NCBI GenBank assembly: GCA_041920565.1
Contig: JBHGXS010000040.1
Coordinates: 54,256 to 118,255 of the forward strand
Direction: 5' to 3'
From: JAGHKQ01 sp041920565
GTDB taxonomy: Bacteria > Bacillota > Bacilli > Bacillales > Bacillaceae_G
DNA length: 64,000 nucleotides
Below the pieces are notes generated by a model. That model had not been told where the DNA came from and ran no database searches. It worked only from the letters and a program-made list of their open reading frames with translations. Shown piece after piece: positions 33,484-42,230 of this stretch (its first letter is position 1; the number at the start of each line of letters is the position of its first letter). The position numbers and the translations under genes are program-made.

Positions 33484-33957
33484 ATGCCTTCAGTAGAAAG
33501 CTTTGAATTAGATCATACGATTGTAAAAGCACCGTACGTAAGACATTGCGGCGTTCATAAAGTAGGAACAGATGGTGTTGTAAATAAATTTGACATTCGC
33601 TTTTGCCAGCCGAACAAGGAGGCGATGAAGCCGGATGTAATCCATACGCTAGAGCATTTGTTGGCTTTCAATTTAAGAAAATATATCGACAAATACGATC
33701 ACTTCGATATTATCGATATTTCTCCGATGGGCTGCCAAACAGGATATTATCTTGTTGTGAGCGGTGCGCCGACTGTGCGTGAGATCATTGACTTGTTGGA
33801 AGATACAATGAAGGATGCTCTAGAAATCACAGAAGTTCCGGCTGCCAACGAAACACAATGCGGACAGGCGAAACTTCATGATTTAGAAGGCGCAAAGCGT
33901 TTAATGCGCTATTGGCTGAGCCAAGACAAAGATGAATTAGAGAAAGTCTTCGGTTAA
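33484..33957 (+). CDS. luxS: S-ribosylhomocysteine lyase LuxS
   Basis: LuxS cleaves S-ribosylhomocysteine to homocysteine and DPD, the precursor of autoinducer-2, as part of the activated methyl cycle with metK. The metal ligands His 54 and His 58 (HTLEH) and Cys 126 (TQCGQ) and the catalytic Cys 84 (PMGCQTG) are at the canonical positions when the ATG at 33484 (MPSVESFEL) is used. AAGGAG is about eight bases upstream. The ATG at 33478 is too close to it. A CCCTTTTAAAAAGGG palindrome lies just upstream of the ribosome binding site. Confidence 0.96.
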   Translation: MPSVESFELDHTIVKAPYVRHCGVHKVGTDGVVNKFDIRFCQPNKEAMKPDVIHTLEHLLAFNLRKYIDKYDHFDIIDISPMGCQTGYYLVVSGAPTVREIIDLLEDTMKDALEITEVPAANETQCGQAKLHDLEGAKRLMRYWLSQDKDELEKVFG

Positions 33958-34106
33958 TCTTTTTCCGAAGGCTTGTCTTCCGCGTAAGGGCTATCTTCGG
34001 CACGATCAATAGAGTGCTTGTAAGAATAGCCCTTATTTATTGTCAGCACGGATAAAAGCAAAATGACGATAACGATGATAATCGAAATGACCAATACTGT
34101 GAACAT
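33954..34106 (-). CDS. ytzI: YtzI-like small membrane protein (50 aa)
   Basis: This 50-aa protein is one N-terminal membrane helix (MFTVLVISIIIVIVILLLSV, residues 1-20) followed by a charged tail (KGYSYKHSIDRAEDSPYAED). Its layout and position next to luxS match YtzI of B. subtilis. Function is unknown. AAAGGGGC precedes the ATG. Its stop codon overlaps that of the convergent luxS by three bases (33954-33957 region), so the two genes share their ends and have no terminator between them. Confidence 0.75.
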   Translation of the reverse strand: MFTVLVISIIIVIVILLLSVLTINKGYSYKHSIDRAEDSPYAEDKPSEKD

Positions 34107-34244
34107 GTTTCTGCCCCTTTATTTCAATCTCTGTTTTAATAGTAGCATGTCTTATTTGAATGCAGAAGCCTTATCTAGGCTTCTTTTTGTATATTTCGGG
34201 CTTCATTGCAAAAACTGAGTAATAATAAGACTGGGGGGTGAATC

Positions 34245-34559
34245 ATGGATAAAAAAACATATTATGTTTCAGTCGGCAGCGGCGAGATTTCACGCACAAA
34301 ATCAGAAACGTCTTACAGCTTTAAAATTGAAGCAACCGACGAAGAAATTACGAAGCTTCGAGAGTATTTTGACCAAGCGTACGCCGCGGACATTCAATCG
34401 TTTGTACGGGCGCATATCCCGTTTTTAGAGTATCATAACGACCCGCAAAACGATGCCTATGATGAAAAGCTGCAGAAAGCATATAAGATGATTTACGAGC
34501 TCGGGGATCATGAAACGCAAGAGCTCATCGGCCAAATGGGGATTATTGACGGCATGTAA
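34245..34559 (+). CDS. Conserved hypothetical protein (104 aa)
   Basis: This soluble acidic protein begins MDKKTYYVSVGSGEISRTKS with a beta-hairpin-like N-terminus, followed by helices (DEEITKLREYFDQAY, YDEKLQKAYKMIYELGDHET). I recall similar proteins between luxS and ytkD in the B. cereus group, annotated as hypothetical. No catalytic motif is visible. ACTGGGGGGTG precedes the ATG. It is probably in a unit with ytkD, 70 bp downstream, but that gap contains its own binding site and possibly a promoter. Confidence 0.8.
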   Translation: MDKKTYYVSVGSGEISRTKSETSYSFKIEATDEEITKLREYFDQAYAADIQSFVRAHIPFLEYHNDPQNDAYDEKLQKAYKMIYELGDHETQELIGQMGIIDGM

Positions 34560-34634
34560 TGAGTGGGCAGCGAAGGAATAATGTGCTACAATTCAAAATA
34601 ATCGGGAGAGAAAAGGAAAGAACGGAGCATGTTT

Positions 34635-35114
34635 ATGTACACATTTAAAGATTATTATCACAACCAAGTAGAATTATCCTTTGCTGACCATCCGTATTCT
34701 GAGACGCCAAAACATGTATGGGTCATTTGCCGCTATAAGGATGAGTGGTTGTTAACCCATCATATCCGAAGAGGACTGGAGTTTCCGGGCGGAAAAGTAG
34801 AAGAAGGGGAAACGCCGGAAGAAGCTGCGGTTCGTGAAGTAAAAGAGGAAACAGGTGGAATCGTTTCCCATCTATCGTACATAGGACAGTATAAGGTGTC
34901 CGGTAAAGACAAGATTATTATTAAAAATATTTATTTTGCTCTCATTGGCGATATGGGGGAATATACGCATTATGAGGAAACGAAAGGACCGGTGCTGTTA
35001 AAGGAGCTGCCGGAAGACATAAAGCATGACAAACGGTTCAGCTTTATCATGCGGGACGAAGTGTTGGTTCACAGCTTAAAACGGATTAAAGAAAGCTCTC
35101 AAGAATTGTCTTGA
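34635..35114 (+). CDS. ytkD: Nudix nucleoside triphosphatase YtkD
   Basis: This 159-aa Nudix hydrolase has a complete Nudix box, GGKVEEGETPEEAAVREV followed by KEETGG (about residues 52-75). YtkD of B. subtilis is an antimutator that hydrolyses 8-oxo-dGTP and is active in stationary phase and spores. I chose the ATG at 34635 (MYTFKDYY) because CGGAG ends about eight bases upstream; the ATG at 34629 is one base from it. The coding end forms half of the terminator hairpin shared with the convergent ytlD. Confidence 0.92.
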   Translation: MYTFKDYYHNQVELSFADHPYSETPKHVWVICRYKDEWLLTHHIRRGLEFPGGKVEEGETPEEAAVREVKEETGGIVSHLSYIGQYKVSGKDKIIIKNIYFALIGDMGEYTHYEETKGPVLLKELPEDIKHDKRFSFIMRDEVLVHSLKRIKESSQELS

Positions 35115-35124
35115 GAGCTTTTTG
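35092..35124. terminator. Bidirectional terminator between ytkD and ytlD
   Basis: AAAGCTCTCAAGA / TTGAGAGCTTTTT. The stem includes the last codons of both convergent genes, with T-runs on both strands. Confidence 0.85.
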
Positions 35125-35920
35125 TTATGATTTTTTCGAAATAATCGACGAGCACATACATGATGGTCGCAAAGAAGCAAGTAAGCAGAACGCTCATGAG
35201 CACAAGGGTGAAGTTGAAGACTTGGAAGCCGTAGCTGATGAGATAGCCAAGCCCGCTTTTTGATACAAGCAGCTCTCCAAAGATAACTCCAACCCATGAC
35301 AATCCCACATTTACTTTTAAGGTGGACACAATAGCTGGGAAGGAGGCTGGTAAGATGACGTGTTTATAGCTTTGCCATTTTGCGGCGCCGAATGTTTGCA
35401 GCACCTTTAAGTAGTTTGGATCGACTTCTTTAAAAGCAGCGTAAATGACAAGAATGGTGATGATGACGGAGATGATGACTCCCATGGCAATCGAAGAGGA
35501 GACATTTGGTCCGAATATAACGATGATGATAGGACCGAGAGCTACTTTTGGCATGGCATTCAGCACAACAAGATAAGGATCTGCCACGCGAGACAGAAAC
35601 GGCACCCACCAAAGGATGGTAGCGATGAATGTGCCAAGCAGCGTTCCTAATACAAAGCCAGCAAAGGTTTCGAGCAATGTAACATACAGATGGGGATATA
35701 ATGATCCGTCCAACAGCTTTTGAACAAGCAAATCATAGATGCTTTTCGGGGAGCTGAAAAGCAGCGGATCAATCCATTGTCGGCCGCTCGCAAGCTGCCA
35801 CAGTGCGAAAAAAGCCACTAACAGAAGCAACTGCAAGAAGGTAACGGTCCATTTGATTCGTGTTTCCCGTTTCAGGTAGTTACGATGAAGAAAGGACAAA
35901 TTAAGATTTTTGTACTTCAA
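35099..35920 (-). CDS. ytlD: ABC transporter permease YtlD
   Basis: This 273-aa permease of the nitrate/sulfonate/taurine ABC family has about six membrane helices and the EAA-like cytoplasmic loop LKVLQTFGAAKWQSYKHVIL (about 168-187). The likely start is TTG 35920 (MKYKNLNLSFLHRNY), with GGAG about 11 bases before it, inside the end of ytlC (20-base overlap). The ORF extends upstream to 36034, but those residues come from the ytlC coding region. It is the last gene of the ytlA-ytlC-ytlD unit. The substrate is unknown (sulfonate- or thiamine-precursor-like by family). Confidence 0.88.
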   Translation of the reverse strand: MKYKNLNLSFLHRNYLKRETRIKWTVTFLQLLLLVAFFALWQLASGRQWIDPLLFSSPKSIYDLLVQKLLDGSLYPHLYVTLLETFAGFVLGTLLGTFIATILWWVPFLSRVADPYLVVLNAMPKVALGPIIIVIFGPNVSSSIAMGVIISVIITILVIYAAFKEVDPNYLKVLQTFGAAKWQSYKHVILPASFPAIVSTLKVNVGLSWVGVIFGELLVSKSGLGYLISYGFQVFNFTLVLMSVLLTCFFATIMYVLVDYFEKIITKSSQDNS

Positions 35921-36677
35921 GGTGTTCGAACTCCTTCCATACAACTTGAAAGAGATTCGTAAATTCCGGGCGCTGTCTTGCTTGAAACGGAGGAAGGGAG
36001 CGGATTTCGTCCGGAACGGAAATGACTTTGGCAATTCGGCCGGGCTTAGGATGAAGCAACACGATACGGTCGCTCATGGCGATGGCTTCCTCAATATCGT
36101 GTGTAACGAGCACGGATGTTTTTTGATACTGCTTCAACAGCGAATATACCAGTTCTTCCAGTTTTAGTTTTGTTTGATAATCCAAAGCGGAAAATGGTTC
36201 ATCTAATAACAGAAGCTTCGGGTTGGTAATTAAGGTGCGAACGAGAGAGACCCGCTGCCGCATCCCGCCCGACAATTGACGGGGATGCATCTTTTCCACG
36301 CCTTTTAATCCTACTTGCTCTAACAAACGCAGGCTTTCTTTTTGCGTCTGTTCATTATAGGAGCCCATAATCTTTAATCCGATTAAAATATTTTCTTCAA
36401 TGGTTTTCCAAGGAAACAAGTAATCTTGCTGGAGCATATAGCCAATTCCTGCCGTCGGTGCTTCGACTTGTTTTCCTTCAAGGAGAACAGCGCCGTCAAT
36501 GGGCTTCAAAAGCCCGGAAAGAATGGAGAGAAGAGTGGTTTTCCCGCAGCCGCTCGGACCAAGGAAGGAAACAAATTCTCCTTCCTTGATATCCAAGCTG
36601 ATGTTAGCTAATACGAGAGTTGCTTCTTTTTGGGTAAAAAAAGCATGATAGACGCTTTGGACGCTTAGGAAGCTCAT
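35901..36677 (-). CDS. ytlC: ABC transporter ATP-binding protein YtlC
   Basis: This 258-aa ATPase of the SsuB/TauB type has Walker A GPSGCGKTTL (about 39-48), Q-loop near MLQQDYLFPW, signature LSGGMRQRVSLVR (about 136-148), Walker B LLLLDEPFSALD and switch His in VLVTHDIEEAI. It energises import by the neighbouring permease and lipoprotein. It lies four bases downstream of ytlA and overlaps ytlD by 20 bases. Confidence 0.93.
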   Translation of the reverse strand: MSFLSVQSVYHAFFTQKEATLVLANISLDIKEGEFVSFLGPSGCGKTTLLSILSGLLKPIDGAVLLEGKQVEAPTAGIGYMLQQDYLFPWKTIEENILIGLKIMGSYNEQTQKESLRLLEQVGLKGVEKMHPRQLSGGMRQRVSLVRTLITNPKLLLLDEPFSALDYQTKLKLEELVYSLLKQYQKTSVLVTHDIEEAIAMSDRIVLLHPKPGRIAKVISVPDEIRSLPPFQARQRPEFTNLFQVVWKEFEHLEVQKS

Positions 36678-36680
36678 GTT

Positions 36681-37670
36681 TTATTTAACGACTTTCTCCG
36701 CAATTTTCGTATTGACTAACGTGTCATGGTCCACTTCTTTTGGAAGCTCTCCAGCTTCTTTCATAATGGCTTGCAGGTTGTTCCATTCTTCTTCATCCAA
36801 AATTGGGTTTGTTGCATAAGAATGTTGGTTTTTGTAGCGATCAATGACTTTTACCATAATATCTTCCGGAGTATCCGGGAAGAACTTTGCGACTTCTTTT
36901 GCAATTTCTTCCGGACTGTGAGTATCTACCCATTGCTGCGCCTTATAGATGGCTCTTGTAAATTTCTCGGCAGCTTCCGGATTTTTCTTTAAAAAGCTGT
37001 CTTTCGCCATGAAGGTTGTATACGGCACCTTGCCGGACTCTGCTCCGAACGATGCGACAATGTAGCCCTTGCCTTCTTTTTCAAAGATGCTGGCTGTCGG
37101 TTCGAATAATTGGACGAAGTCGCCTGTTCCAGAAGCGAATGCATTGGCGATATTGGCAAACTCAATGTTCTGGATCAAATTCAAATCTGCAAACGGGTCA
37201 ATGCCGTGCTTTTTCAGCACATATTCACCCACCATTTGTGGCATGCCTCCCTTACGCTGACCAAGGAACGTGCTGCCTGCTAAGTCGCTCCAATTGAAGG
37301 AATCCAGCTTTGTTCGGGATACGAGGAACGTTCCGTCAGTTTGAGTGAGCTGTGCAAAATTGATGACAGGATCTTTCGCGCCTTGGCTGTACACATAAAT
37401 GGTTGTTTCTGAGCCGACCAGGGCAACGTCAATGCCGTTTGAGAGAAGCGCCGTCATCGTTTTATCTCCGCCTGCCGTTGTTTGCAGGTCGATATCGAGC
37501 CCTTCTTCTTTAAAAAATCCTTTATTAATGGCTACATATAACGGAGCATAGAAAAGGGAACGAGTAACTTCTCCAATCCGGATTTTTTGTGTTTCTTCTT
37601 TTTTATTACAAGCGACAAACGTAAAAAAGCAGAGGACAGAAATCGTTAAGAAAATAAGGAACTTACGCAA
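36681..37670 (-). CDS. ytlA: ABC transporter substrate-binding lipoprotein YtlA
   Basis: This 329-aa lipoprotein has a signal peptide ending in FTFVAC (lipid-modified Cys 21). The binding domain is of the NMT1/SsuA type (IGEVTRSLFYAPLYVAINKG near 32-51, DVALVGSETTIYVYSQGA). Members bind sulfonates, nitrate, pyrimidines or related compounds; I cannot choose among these. I looked for a TPP riboswitch upstream, as for ThiY-type importers, and found none, so a thiamine-precursor role has no support here. It is the first gene of ytlACD. Confidence 0.9.
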   Translation of the reverse strand: MRKFLIFLTISVLCFFTFVACNKKEETQKIRIGEVTRSLFYAPLYVAINKGFFKEEGLDIDLQTTAGGDKTMTALLSNGIDVALVGSETTIYVYSQGAKDPVINFAQLTQTDGTFLVSRTKLDSFNWSDLAGSTFLGQRKGGMPQMVGEYVLKKHGIDPFADLNLIQNIEFANIANAFASGTGDFVQLFEPTASIFEKEGKGYIVASFGAESGKVPYTTFMAKDSFLKKNPEAAEKFTRAIYKAQQWVDTHSPEEIAKEVAKFFPDTPEDIMVKVIDRYKNQHSYATNPILDEEEWNNLQAIMKEAGELPKEVDHDTLVNTKIAEKVVK

Positions 37671-37972
37671 AAAAGCATCCCTCCTAAAAAGGTAATCTAT
37701 TTTACTTTATGAGGGTTGGTAAAAATGTGTGAATACCCAGAGCGAAAAATTCGTAACAATCATGTAATAAAGTCGAAGCATCAGTGAATTTCTGCAGAAA
37801 CCTCGACAGCTCTCATCATTCTTTGCTTGCAATTCGTCATGTTATATTACAGTTATGTTTCTTCGCTAACAAGCACATAACAGTTTGGTGACTTCTCTTG
37901 CCTGAGGTTATTACAATAGGTATCATGTGTATACATTAGGAGTGTCAAATAAAAACAAAAAAGGTGATGTTA

Positions 37973-38629
37973 TTGCGAAGGATAAAAAAACTGATGTCGA
38001 TTAACGCAATTCCCAGCCTCATCATGGCTATTGGTTTCAGCGGAACGACCGTTGGCATGCATAACCAATACCAAGAGGTAAAGGCGCAGCATCAAGAAAT
38101 CCGCCAGCAAAACGAAAAGCTTCACGAGCAGGTAAAAAACCTGAAACAGCAAAATGACACTGTCCAAACGTCCTTGCAGCAAAAAGAACAAGAGCTGCAG
38201 CAAGCAACACAACAGTTGCAACAAAAAGAGCAGCAATTGCAGCAAACAACTCAACAGCTGCAGCAAGCTCAACAACAAACTGCCACTCCTTTGTCTTCCC
38301 GCGGCAATGAGCCAGCCGAGGGACGTGAAATATATGTAAAAGCAACTGCGTATTCCGCCGATCCATCGGAAAACGGCGGTACTTATAATGGAAAAGTATT
38401 AACAAAGACAGGATTTAACTTAACGGACAATCCGAATGCAAAAGTCATTGCTGTAGATCCGTCCGTAATTCCTATTGGAAGCACGGTTTGGGTAGAAGGC
38501 TATGGATATGCCAAGGCTTTAGACACTGGCGGAGCCATTAAAGGGAATCGTATCGACGTCTTCATTGCAAATAAAGAAGAAGGCCGGAAATGGGGCGTAC
38601 GTCATGTGCGCGTCAAAATCTTAAAGTAG
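37973..38629 (+). CDS. 3D-domain protein with coiled-coil linker
   Basis: The protein (about 218 aa) has an N-terminal basic segment, one hydrophobic stretch (INAIPSLIMAIGFSGTTVG, probably an uncleaved anchor or signal) and a Gln-rich heptad coiled coil (about 30-105). The C-terminal 3D domain (about 120-218) carries the characteristic DTGGAIKGNRIDVF near residue 190. The 3D fold is a double-psi barrel found in cell-wall lytic enzymes such as MltA and YocH. A wall-remodelling role is likely but not proven. Start choice: TTG 37973 lies five bases after AAAAAAGGTGAT; ATG 37967 and GTG 37964 are inside that site. Confidence 0.85.
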   Translation: MRRIKKLMSINAIPSLIMAIGFSGTTVGMHNQYQEVKAQHQEIRQQNEKLHEQVKNLKQQNDTVQTSLQQKEQELQQATQQLQQKEQQLQQTTQQLQQAQQQTATPLSSRGNEPAEGREIYVKATAYSADPSENGGTYNGKVLTKTGFNLTDNPNAKVIAVDPSVIPIGSTVWVEGYGYAKALDTGGAIKGNRIDVFIANKEEGRKWGVRHVRVKILK

Positions 38630-38730
38630 AGATTTACGAAATAAATTATTATATATAGTAAAAATTCAGCAAAACATTAGTATATAATAAAGTTTCTAAA
38701 TTTTTGTGTCGGTAGAACAGTCTGAAAGCA

Positions 38731-38773
38731 GCAAAAAAGAGAGGCGGATGTGCAATCTGCCTCTCTTTTTGCC
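38731..38773. terminator. Bidirectional terminator between the 3D-domain gene and pckA
   Basis: AAAAAGAGAGGCGGAT / ATCTGCCTCTCTTTTT with a 5-base loop and T-runs on both strands. Confidence 0.92.
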
Positions 38774-38780
38774 TCTATTA

Positions 38781-40367
38781 TTAAGCAATCGGACCGCCCA
38801 ATTTTACGATGTTTTCTGGTACGTTTGTGAATTTCTCGAAGTTTTTCTTGAACTTGCCTGCAAGCTCTAATGCTTTTTGCTTGTAAGCTTCTTTATCTGT
38901 CCATGTTTTTTCCGGCATTAATACGTCATCCGGCACACCGGGAACGTGAAGCGGAACTTCCAAGCCGAAGATTTCGTCTTTTACTGTTTCCACGTTTTCT
39001 AATTCGCCGTTTAGGGCAGCTTGCACCATTGCTCTTGTATAAGCAAGCTTCATGCGGCTTCCTACGCCGTATTCTCCACCTGTCCAGCCTGTGTTCACTA
39101 AGAATACTTTTGCGTCATGTTTTTCGATTTTTTCTCCCAGCATTTCCGCATAGCGAGAAGCGTTTAACGGCAAGAATGGAGAACCGAAGCATGTAGAGAA
39201 CGTGGCTTGCGGAGAAGTGATGCCGCGCTCTGTTCCTGCAAGTTTGCTTGTGTAGCCGCTTAAGAAATGATACATCGCTTGCTCTTTTGTCAGCTTGCTG
39301 ATTGGCGGCAATACGCCGAATGCATCAGCAGTTAAGAATACGATTGTATTTGGATGACCAGCTACGCTTGGATACACGATATTGTCGATTGCATCAATTG
39401 GGTATGCTGCACGTGTATTTTCAGTCAGAGATGTATCATCGTAATCTGCTACTCGAGTTTTTTCATCAATCATGACGTTTTCTAACACAGAACCGAATGT
39501 AATTGCATCAAAAATTTGCGGCTCTTTTTCACGAGACAAGTTTACGCATTTTGCATAGCAGCCGCCTTCGATGTTGAATACGCCGTTATCGGACCAGCCG
39601 TGCTCGTCGTCACCGATTAACTTGCGGTGAGGGTCTGCAGATAAAGTTGTTTTGCCTGTTCCGGATAAGCCGAAGAACAATGCCACGTCACCTTCTTCGC
39701 CCACGTTTGCAGAGCAATGCATAGAAAGAATGCCTTGCTCCGGCAATAAGTAGTTCATGATGGAGAAGATGGATTTTTTCATTTCTCCTGCGTATTCTGT
39801 TCCTCCGATTAATACGATGCGTTTTTCAAAAGAAATGATGATGAACGTTTCGGAATTTGTGCCGTCTACAACTGGATCTGCCTTAAATGTCGGAGCAGAT
39901 ACAATTGTAAATTGTGCTTCATGTTTGCCAAGCTCTTCTTTTGTAGGGCGAATGAAAAGCTGGTGGGCAAACAGGTTGTGCCAAGCATACTCGTTGATTA
40001 CCTGAATCGGCAAACGATAGTTATGGTCTGCGCCTGCGAAGCCTTTGAATACGAACAATTCTTCTTTTTCTTTTAGGTATTCTAATACTTTTGTGTATAA
40101 GTTATTGAAATGCTCTTCAGAGATCGGTTGATTCACTGTGCCCCAATCAATCTTATCTTCTGTAGAAGCCTCTTTTACGATGAATTTGTCTTTTGGAGAA
40201 CGTCCTGTATATTTACCTGTAGCCACAGAAACCGCACCTGTAGAAGTCAGTTTGCCTTCTTGACGCATTAGTACTTTTTCTACTAATTCAGAAACGCTTA
40301 ACTGAACGTGCGTATTTTTCCCGTTTAAAAGCTCATGTAATTCAATCTGGACATTGACAGTGCTCAT
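38781..40367 (-). CDS. pckA: Phosphoenolpyruvate carboxykinase (ATP) PckA
   Basis: PckA makes phosphoenolpyruvate from oxaloacetate and ATP, the key gluconeogenic step. The P-loop FFGLSGTGKTTLSADP (about 237-252), the metal site GDDEHGWSD, GRSPKDKFIV and NTGWTGGEYGVG are all present, and the length (528 aa) is standard. Two ATG codons (40373 and 40367) follow AAAGGATGG; the second (MSTVNVQIELH) matches the family start. Codon use is that of a highly expressed gene. It is divergent from metK, with the SAM riboswitch between them. Confidence 0.97.
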   Translation of the reverse strand: MSTVNVQIELHELLNGKNTHVQLSVSELVEKVLMRQEGKLTSTGAVSVATGKYTGRSPKDKFIVKEASTEDKIDWGTVNQPISEEHFNNLYTKVLEYLKEKEELFVFKGFAGADHNYRLPIQVINEYAWHNLFAHQLFIRPTKEELGKHEAQFTIVSAPTFKADPVVDGTNSETFIIISFEKRIVLIGGTEYAGEMKKSIFSIMNYLLPEQGILSMHCSANVGEEGDVALFFGLSGTGKTTLSADPHRKLIGDDEHGWSDNGVFNIEGGCYAKCVNLSREKEPQIFDAITFGSVLENVMIDEKTRVADYDDTSLTENTRAAYPIDAIDNIVYPSVAGHPNTIVFLTADAFGVLPPISKLTKEQAMYHFLSGYTSKLAGTERGITSPQATFSTCFGSPFLPLNASRYAEMLGEKIEKHDAKVFLVNTGWTGGEYGVGSRMKLAYTRAMVQAALNGELENVETVKDEIFGLEVPLHVPGVPDDVLMPEKTWTDKEAYKQKALELAGKFKKNFEKFTNVPENIVKLGGPIA

Positions 40368-40553
40368 ATACATACCATCCTTTATTTAATTTGTAAAAAT
40401 TATTAATGCTCTCTCCATTAAAAAGTATAACATATTGATATAAATAATGTATACTATTTCTTTGATTTTGTTTGTGTTCCTATAATATGTTTTTTATATT
40501 TTATTAATTCGACAAAAATAGCTAAAAATCTTATAGAAAGATGTGAATATTCA

Positions 40554-40582
40554 TTGACAAATCTCTTCCGTTTCTATATCAT
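40554..40582 (+). promoter_or_regulatory. Promoter of metK
   Basis: TTGACA (40554-40559), 17 bp, TATCAT (40577-40582). It predicts a start near 40589, just before the S-box element. Confidence 0.75.
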
Positions 40583-40600
40583 ATCGTTTGAACGGATACT

Positions 40601-40710
40601 CTCTTATCCCGAGCTGGCGGAGGGACAGGCCCTGTGAAGCCCAGCAACCTCACGAAAAGGTGAAAGGTGCTGAACCTGATGCAAGGCGCTCGAGCCTTGA
40701 ACGATAAGAG
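40601..40710 (+). ncRNA. SAM-I (S-box) riboswitch upstream of metK
   Basis: Closing stem P1 is CTCTTATC / GATAAGAG. The core reads GGCGGAGGGACAGGCCCTGT and then GAAGCCCAGCAACC, followed by AAAGGTGCTGAACCTGATG and GCAAGGCG, all conserved S-box blocks. S-adenosylmethionine binding stabilises P1 and the downstream terminator, lowering metK expression when SAM is plentiful. The metK location is standard for Bacillus. Confidence 0.96.
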
Positions 40711-40733
40711 TGAAAGGCAAATATGAGCAAATC

Positions 40734-40771
40734 CAACCTTTCCTCAAAAAAAGGGAAGGTTTTTTATTTTT
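40734..40771 (+). terminator. Riboswitch-controlled terminator before metK
   Basis: AACCTTTCC / GGGAAGGTT with a run TTTTTTATTTTT lies 24 bases beyond the S-box aptamer and about 95 bp before the metK ATG. Confidence 0.9.
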
Positions 40772-40866
40772 CCCGATTGGGAAACCTACTTTATGACGGT
40801 CGCGGATCGCGGCAACATTGGGGATGAGTTCCGTATCATATTAAAAGGAAGTAGGGAGGTTTCCAC

Positions 40867-42066
40867 ATGACAAAAAAACGTCGTTTATTTACATCTGAAT
40901 CCGTAACAGAAGGACATCCGGATAAAATTTGTGACCAAATTTCCGATTCTATTCTGGATGCGATTTTAGAAAAAGACCCAAATGCACGCGTGGCGTGTGA
41001 AACAACAGTAACAACAGGTTTAGTATTAGTAGCGGGTGAAATTACAACTTCTACATACGTAGATATCCCGAAAATCGTTCGCGACACTGTTCGTGAAATC
41101 GGTTATACTCGTGCGAAATATGGCTTTGACGCTGATACTTGCGCAGTATTAACATCTATCGATGAGCAATCTCCTGATATCGCGATGGGCGTTGACCAAG
41201 CGCTGGAAGCTCGCGAAGGTTCTATGACTGATGAAGAGATCGAAGCGATCGGTGCCGGTGACCAAGGTTTAATGTTTGGTTTTGCATGTAACGAAACAAA
41301 AGAGTTAATGCCATTGCCAATCTCCCTTGCTCATAAATTGGCGCGCCGTTTAACTGAAGTACGTAAGGATGACACATTACCATACTTACGTCCGGACGGA
41401 AAAACTCAAGTAACGGTAGAATACGATGAGAACAACAAACCAGTTCGCATCGATACAATCGTAATTTCTACGCAGCATCACCCTGAAATTACGCATGAAC
41501 AAATCGAGCGCAACATTAAAGAATATGTAATCAAGCCAATCGTTCCAGCTGAACTAATTGATGAAAACACAAAATACTTCATCAACCCAACTGGCCGTTT
41601 CGTAATCGGCGGACCTCAAGGTGACGCTGGTTTAACAGGACGCAAAATTATCGTAGATACTTACGGCGGATACGCTCGTCACGGCGGCGGCGCATTCTCT
41701 GGTAAAGACCCTACAAAAGTAGACCGCTCAGCGGCTTATGCAGCTCGTTACGTTGCGAAAAACATCGTAGCAGCAGGCTTAGCTGACAAGGCGGAAGTAC
41801 AGCTTGCATACGCAATCGGCGTAGCGCAGCCTGTATCTATCGCAGTTGATACGTTCGGAACTGGCAAAGTGTCTGAAGATGTATTAGTTGATCTAGTACG
41901 CAAAAACTTCGACCTTCGTCCGGCTGGCATCATCAAGATGCTTGACCTTCGCCGTCCGATGTACAAGCAAACTGCAGCGTATGGTCACTTCGGCCGCAAC
42001 GATGTAGATTTAACTTGGGAGCGTACAGACAAGGCGGAAGCTTTAAGAAAACAAGCAGGACTATAA
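40867..42066 (+). CDS. metK: S-adenosylmethionine synthetase MetK
   Basis: MetK makes SAM from methionine and ATP. Motifs: EGHPDKICDQISD (about 16-28), GAGDQGLMFGFA (about 119-130) and GGGAFSGKDPTKVDRSAAY (about 275-293). The length of 399 aa is canonical. GTAGGGAGG precedes the ATG. Together with luxS (7 kb away) it covers two steps of the methyl cycle. It is controlled by the S-box riboswitch directly upstream and ends at its own terminator. Confidence 0.98.
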   Translation: MTKKRRLFTSESVTEGHPDKICDQISDSILDAILEKDPNARVACETTVTTGLVLVAGEITTSTYVDIPKIVRDTVREIGYTRAKYGFDADTCAVLTSIDEQSPDIAMGVDQALEAREGSMTDEEIEAIGAGDQGLMFGFACNETKELMPLPISLAHKLARRLTEVRKDDTLPYLRPDGKTQVTVEYDENNKPVRIDTIVISTQHHPEITHEQIERNIKEYVIKPIVPAELIDENTKYFINPTGRFVIGGPQGDAGLTGRKIIVDTYGGYARHGGGAFSGKDPTKVDRSAAYAARYVAKNIVAAGLADKAEVQLAYAIGVAQPVSIAVDTFGTGKVSEDVLVDLVRKNFDLRPAGIIKMLDLRRPMYKQTAAYGHFGRNDVDLTWERTDKAEALRKQAGL

Positions 42067-42071
42067 TAGAG

Positions 42072-42105
42072 GAAGACCCATGCCTATGCATGGGTCTTTT
42101 TTTAT
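42072..42105 (+). terminator. Terminator of metK
   Basis: AAGACCCATGC / GCATGGGTCTT with loop CTAT and a T-run, six bases after the stop. Confidence 0.93.
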
Positions 42106-42121
42106 GGAGAGAATCTCGAGT

Positions 42122-42215
42122 TTCGTGCAATTATTGTGATTCGGCGCAATTGTGAGCTGATTTGGTGCAATTATTTTAGGTTTCGTGCAATTGGAAGTCA
42201 TTTTGGTGCAATTTT
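42122..42215. repeat. GTGCAATT repeat array, copy D
   Basis: Five motifs (GTGCAATT at 42125, GCGCAATT at 42144, then GTGCAATT at 42165, 42185 and 42206) are spaced 19, 21, 20 and 21 bp. Alternate motifs are preceded by TTTC and TTTG. The array starts about 20 bp after the metK terminator. Confidence 0.8.
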
Positions 42216-42230
42216 TATGAAGATTGGTGT

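Noticed and set aside
33827..34009. 60-aa minus-strand ORF at the luxS 3' end
   Set aside because: It overlaps both luxS and the better-supported ytzI-like gene and lacks a ribosome binding site.
37671..37963. TPP riboswitch upstream of ytlA
   Set aside because: The binding protein resembles thiamine-precursor binders, so I looked for the THI element (CUGAGA and related blocks). None is present on the minus strand.
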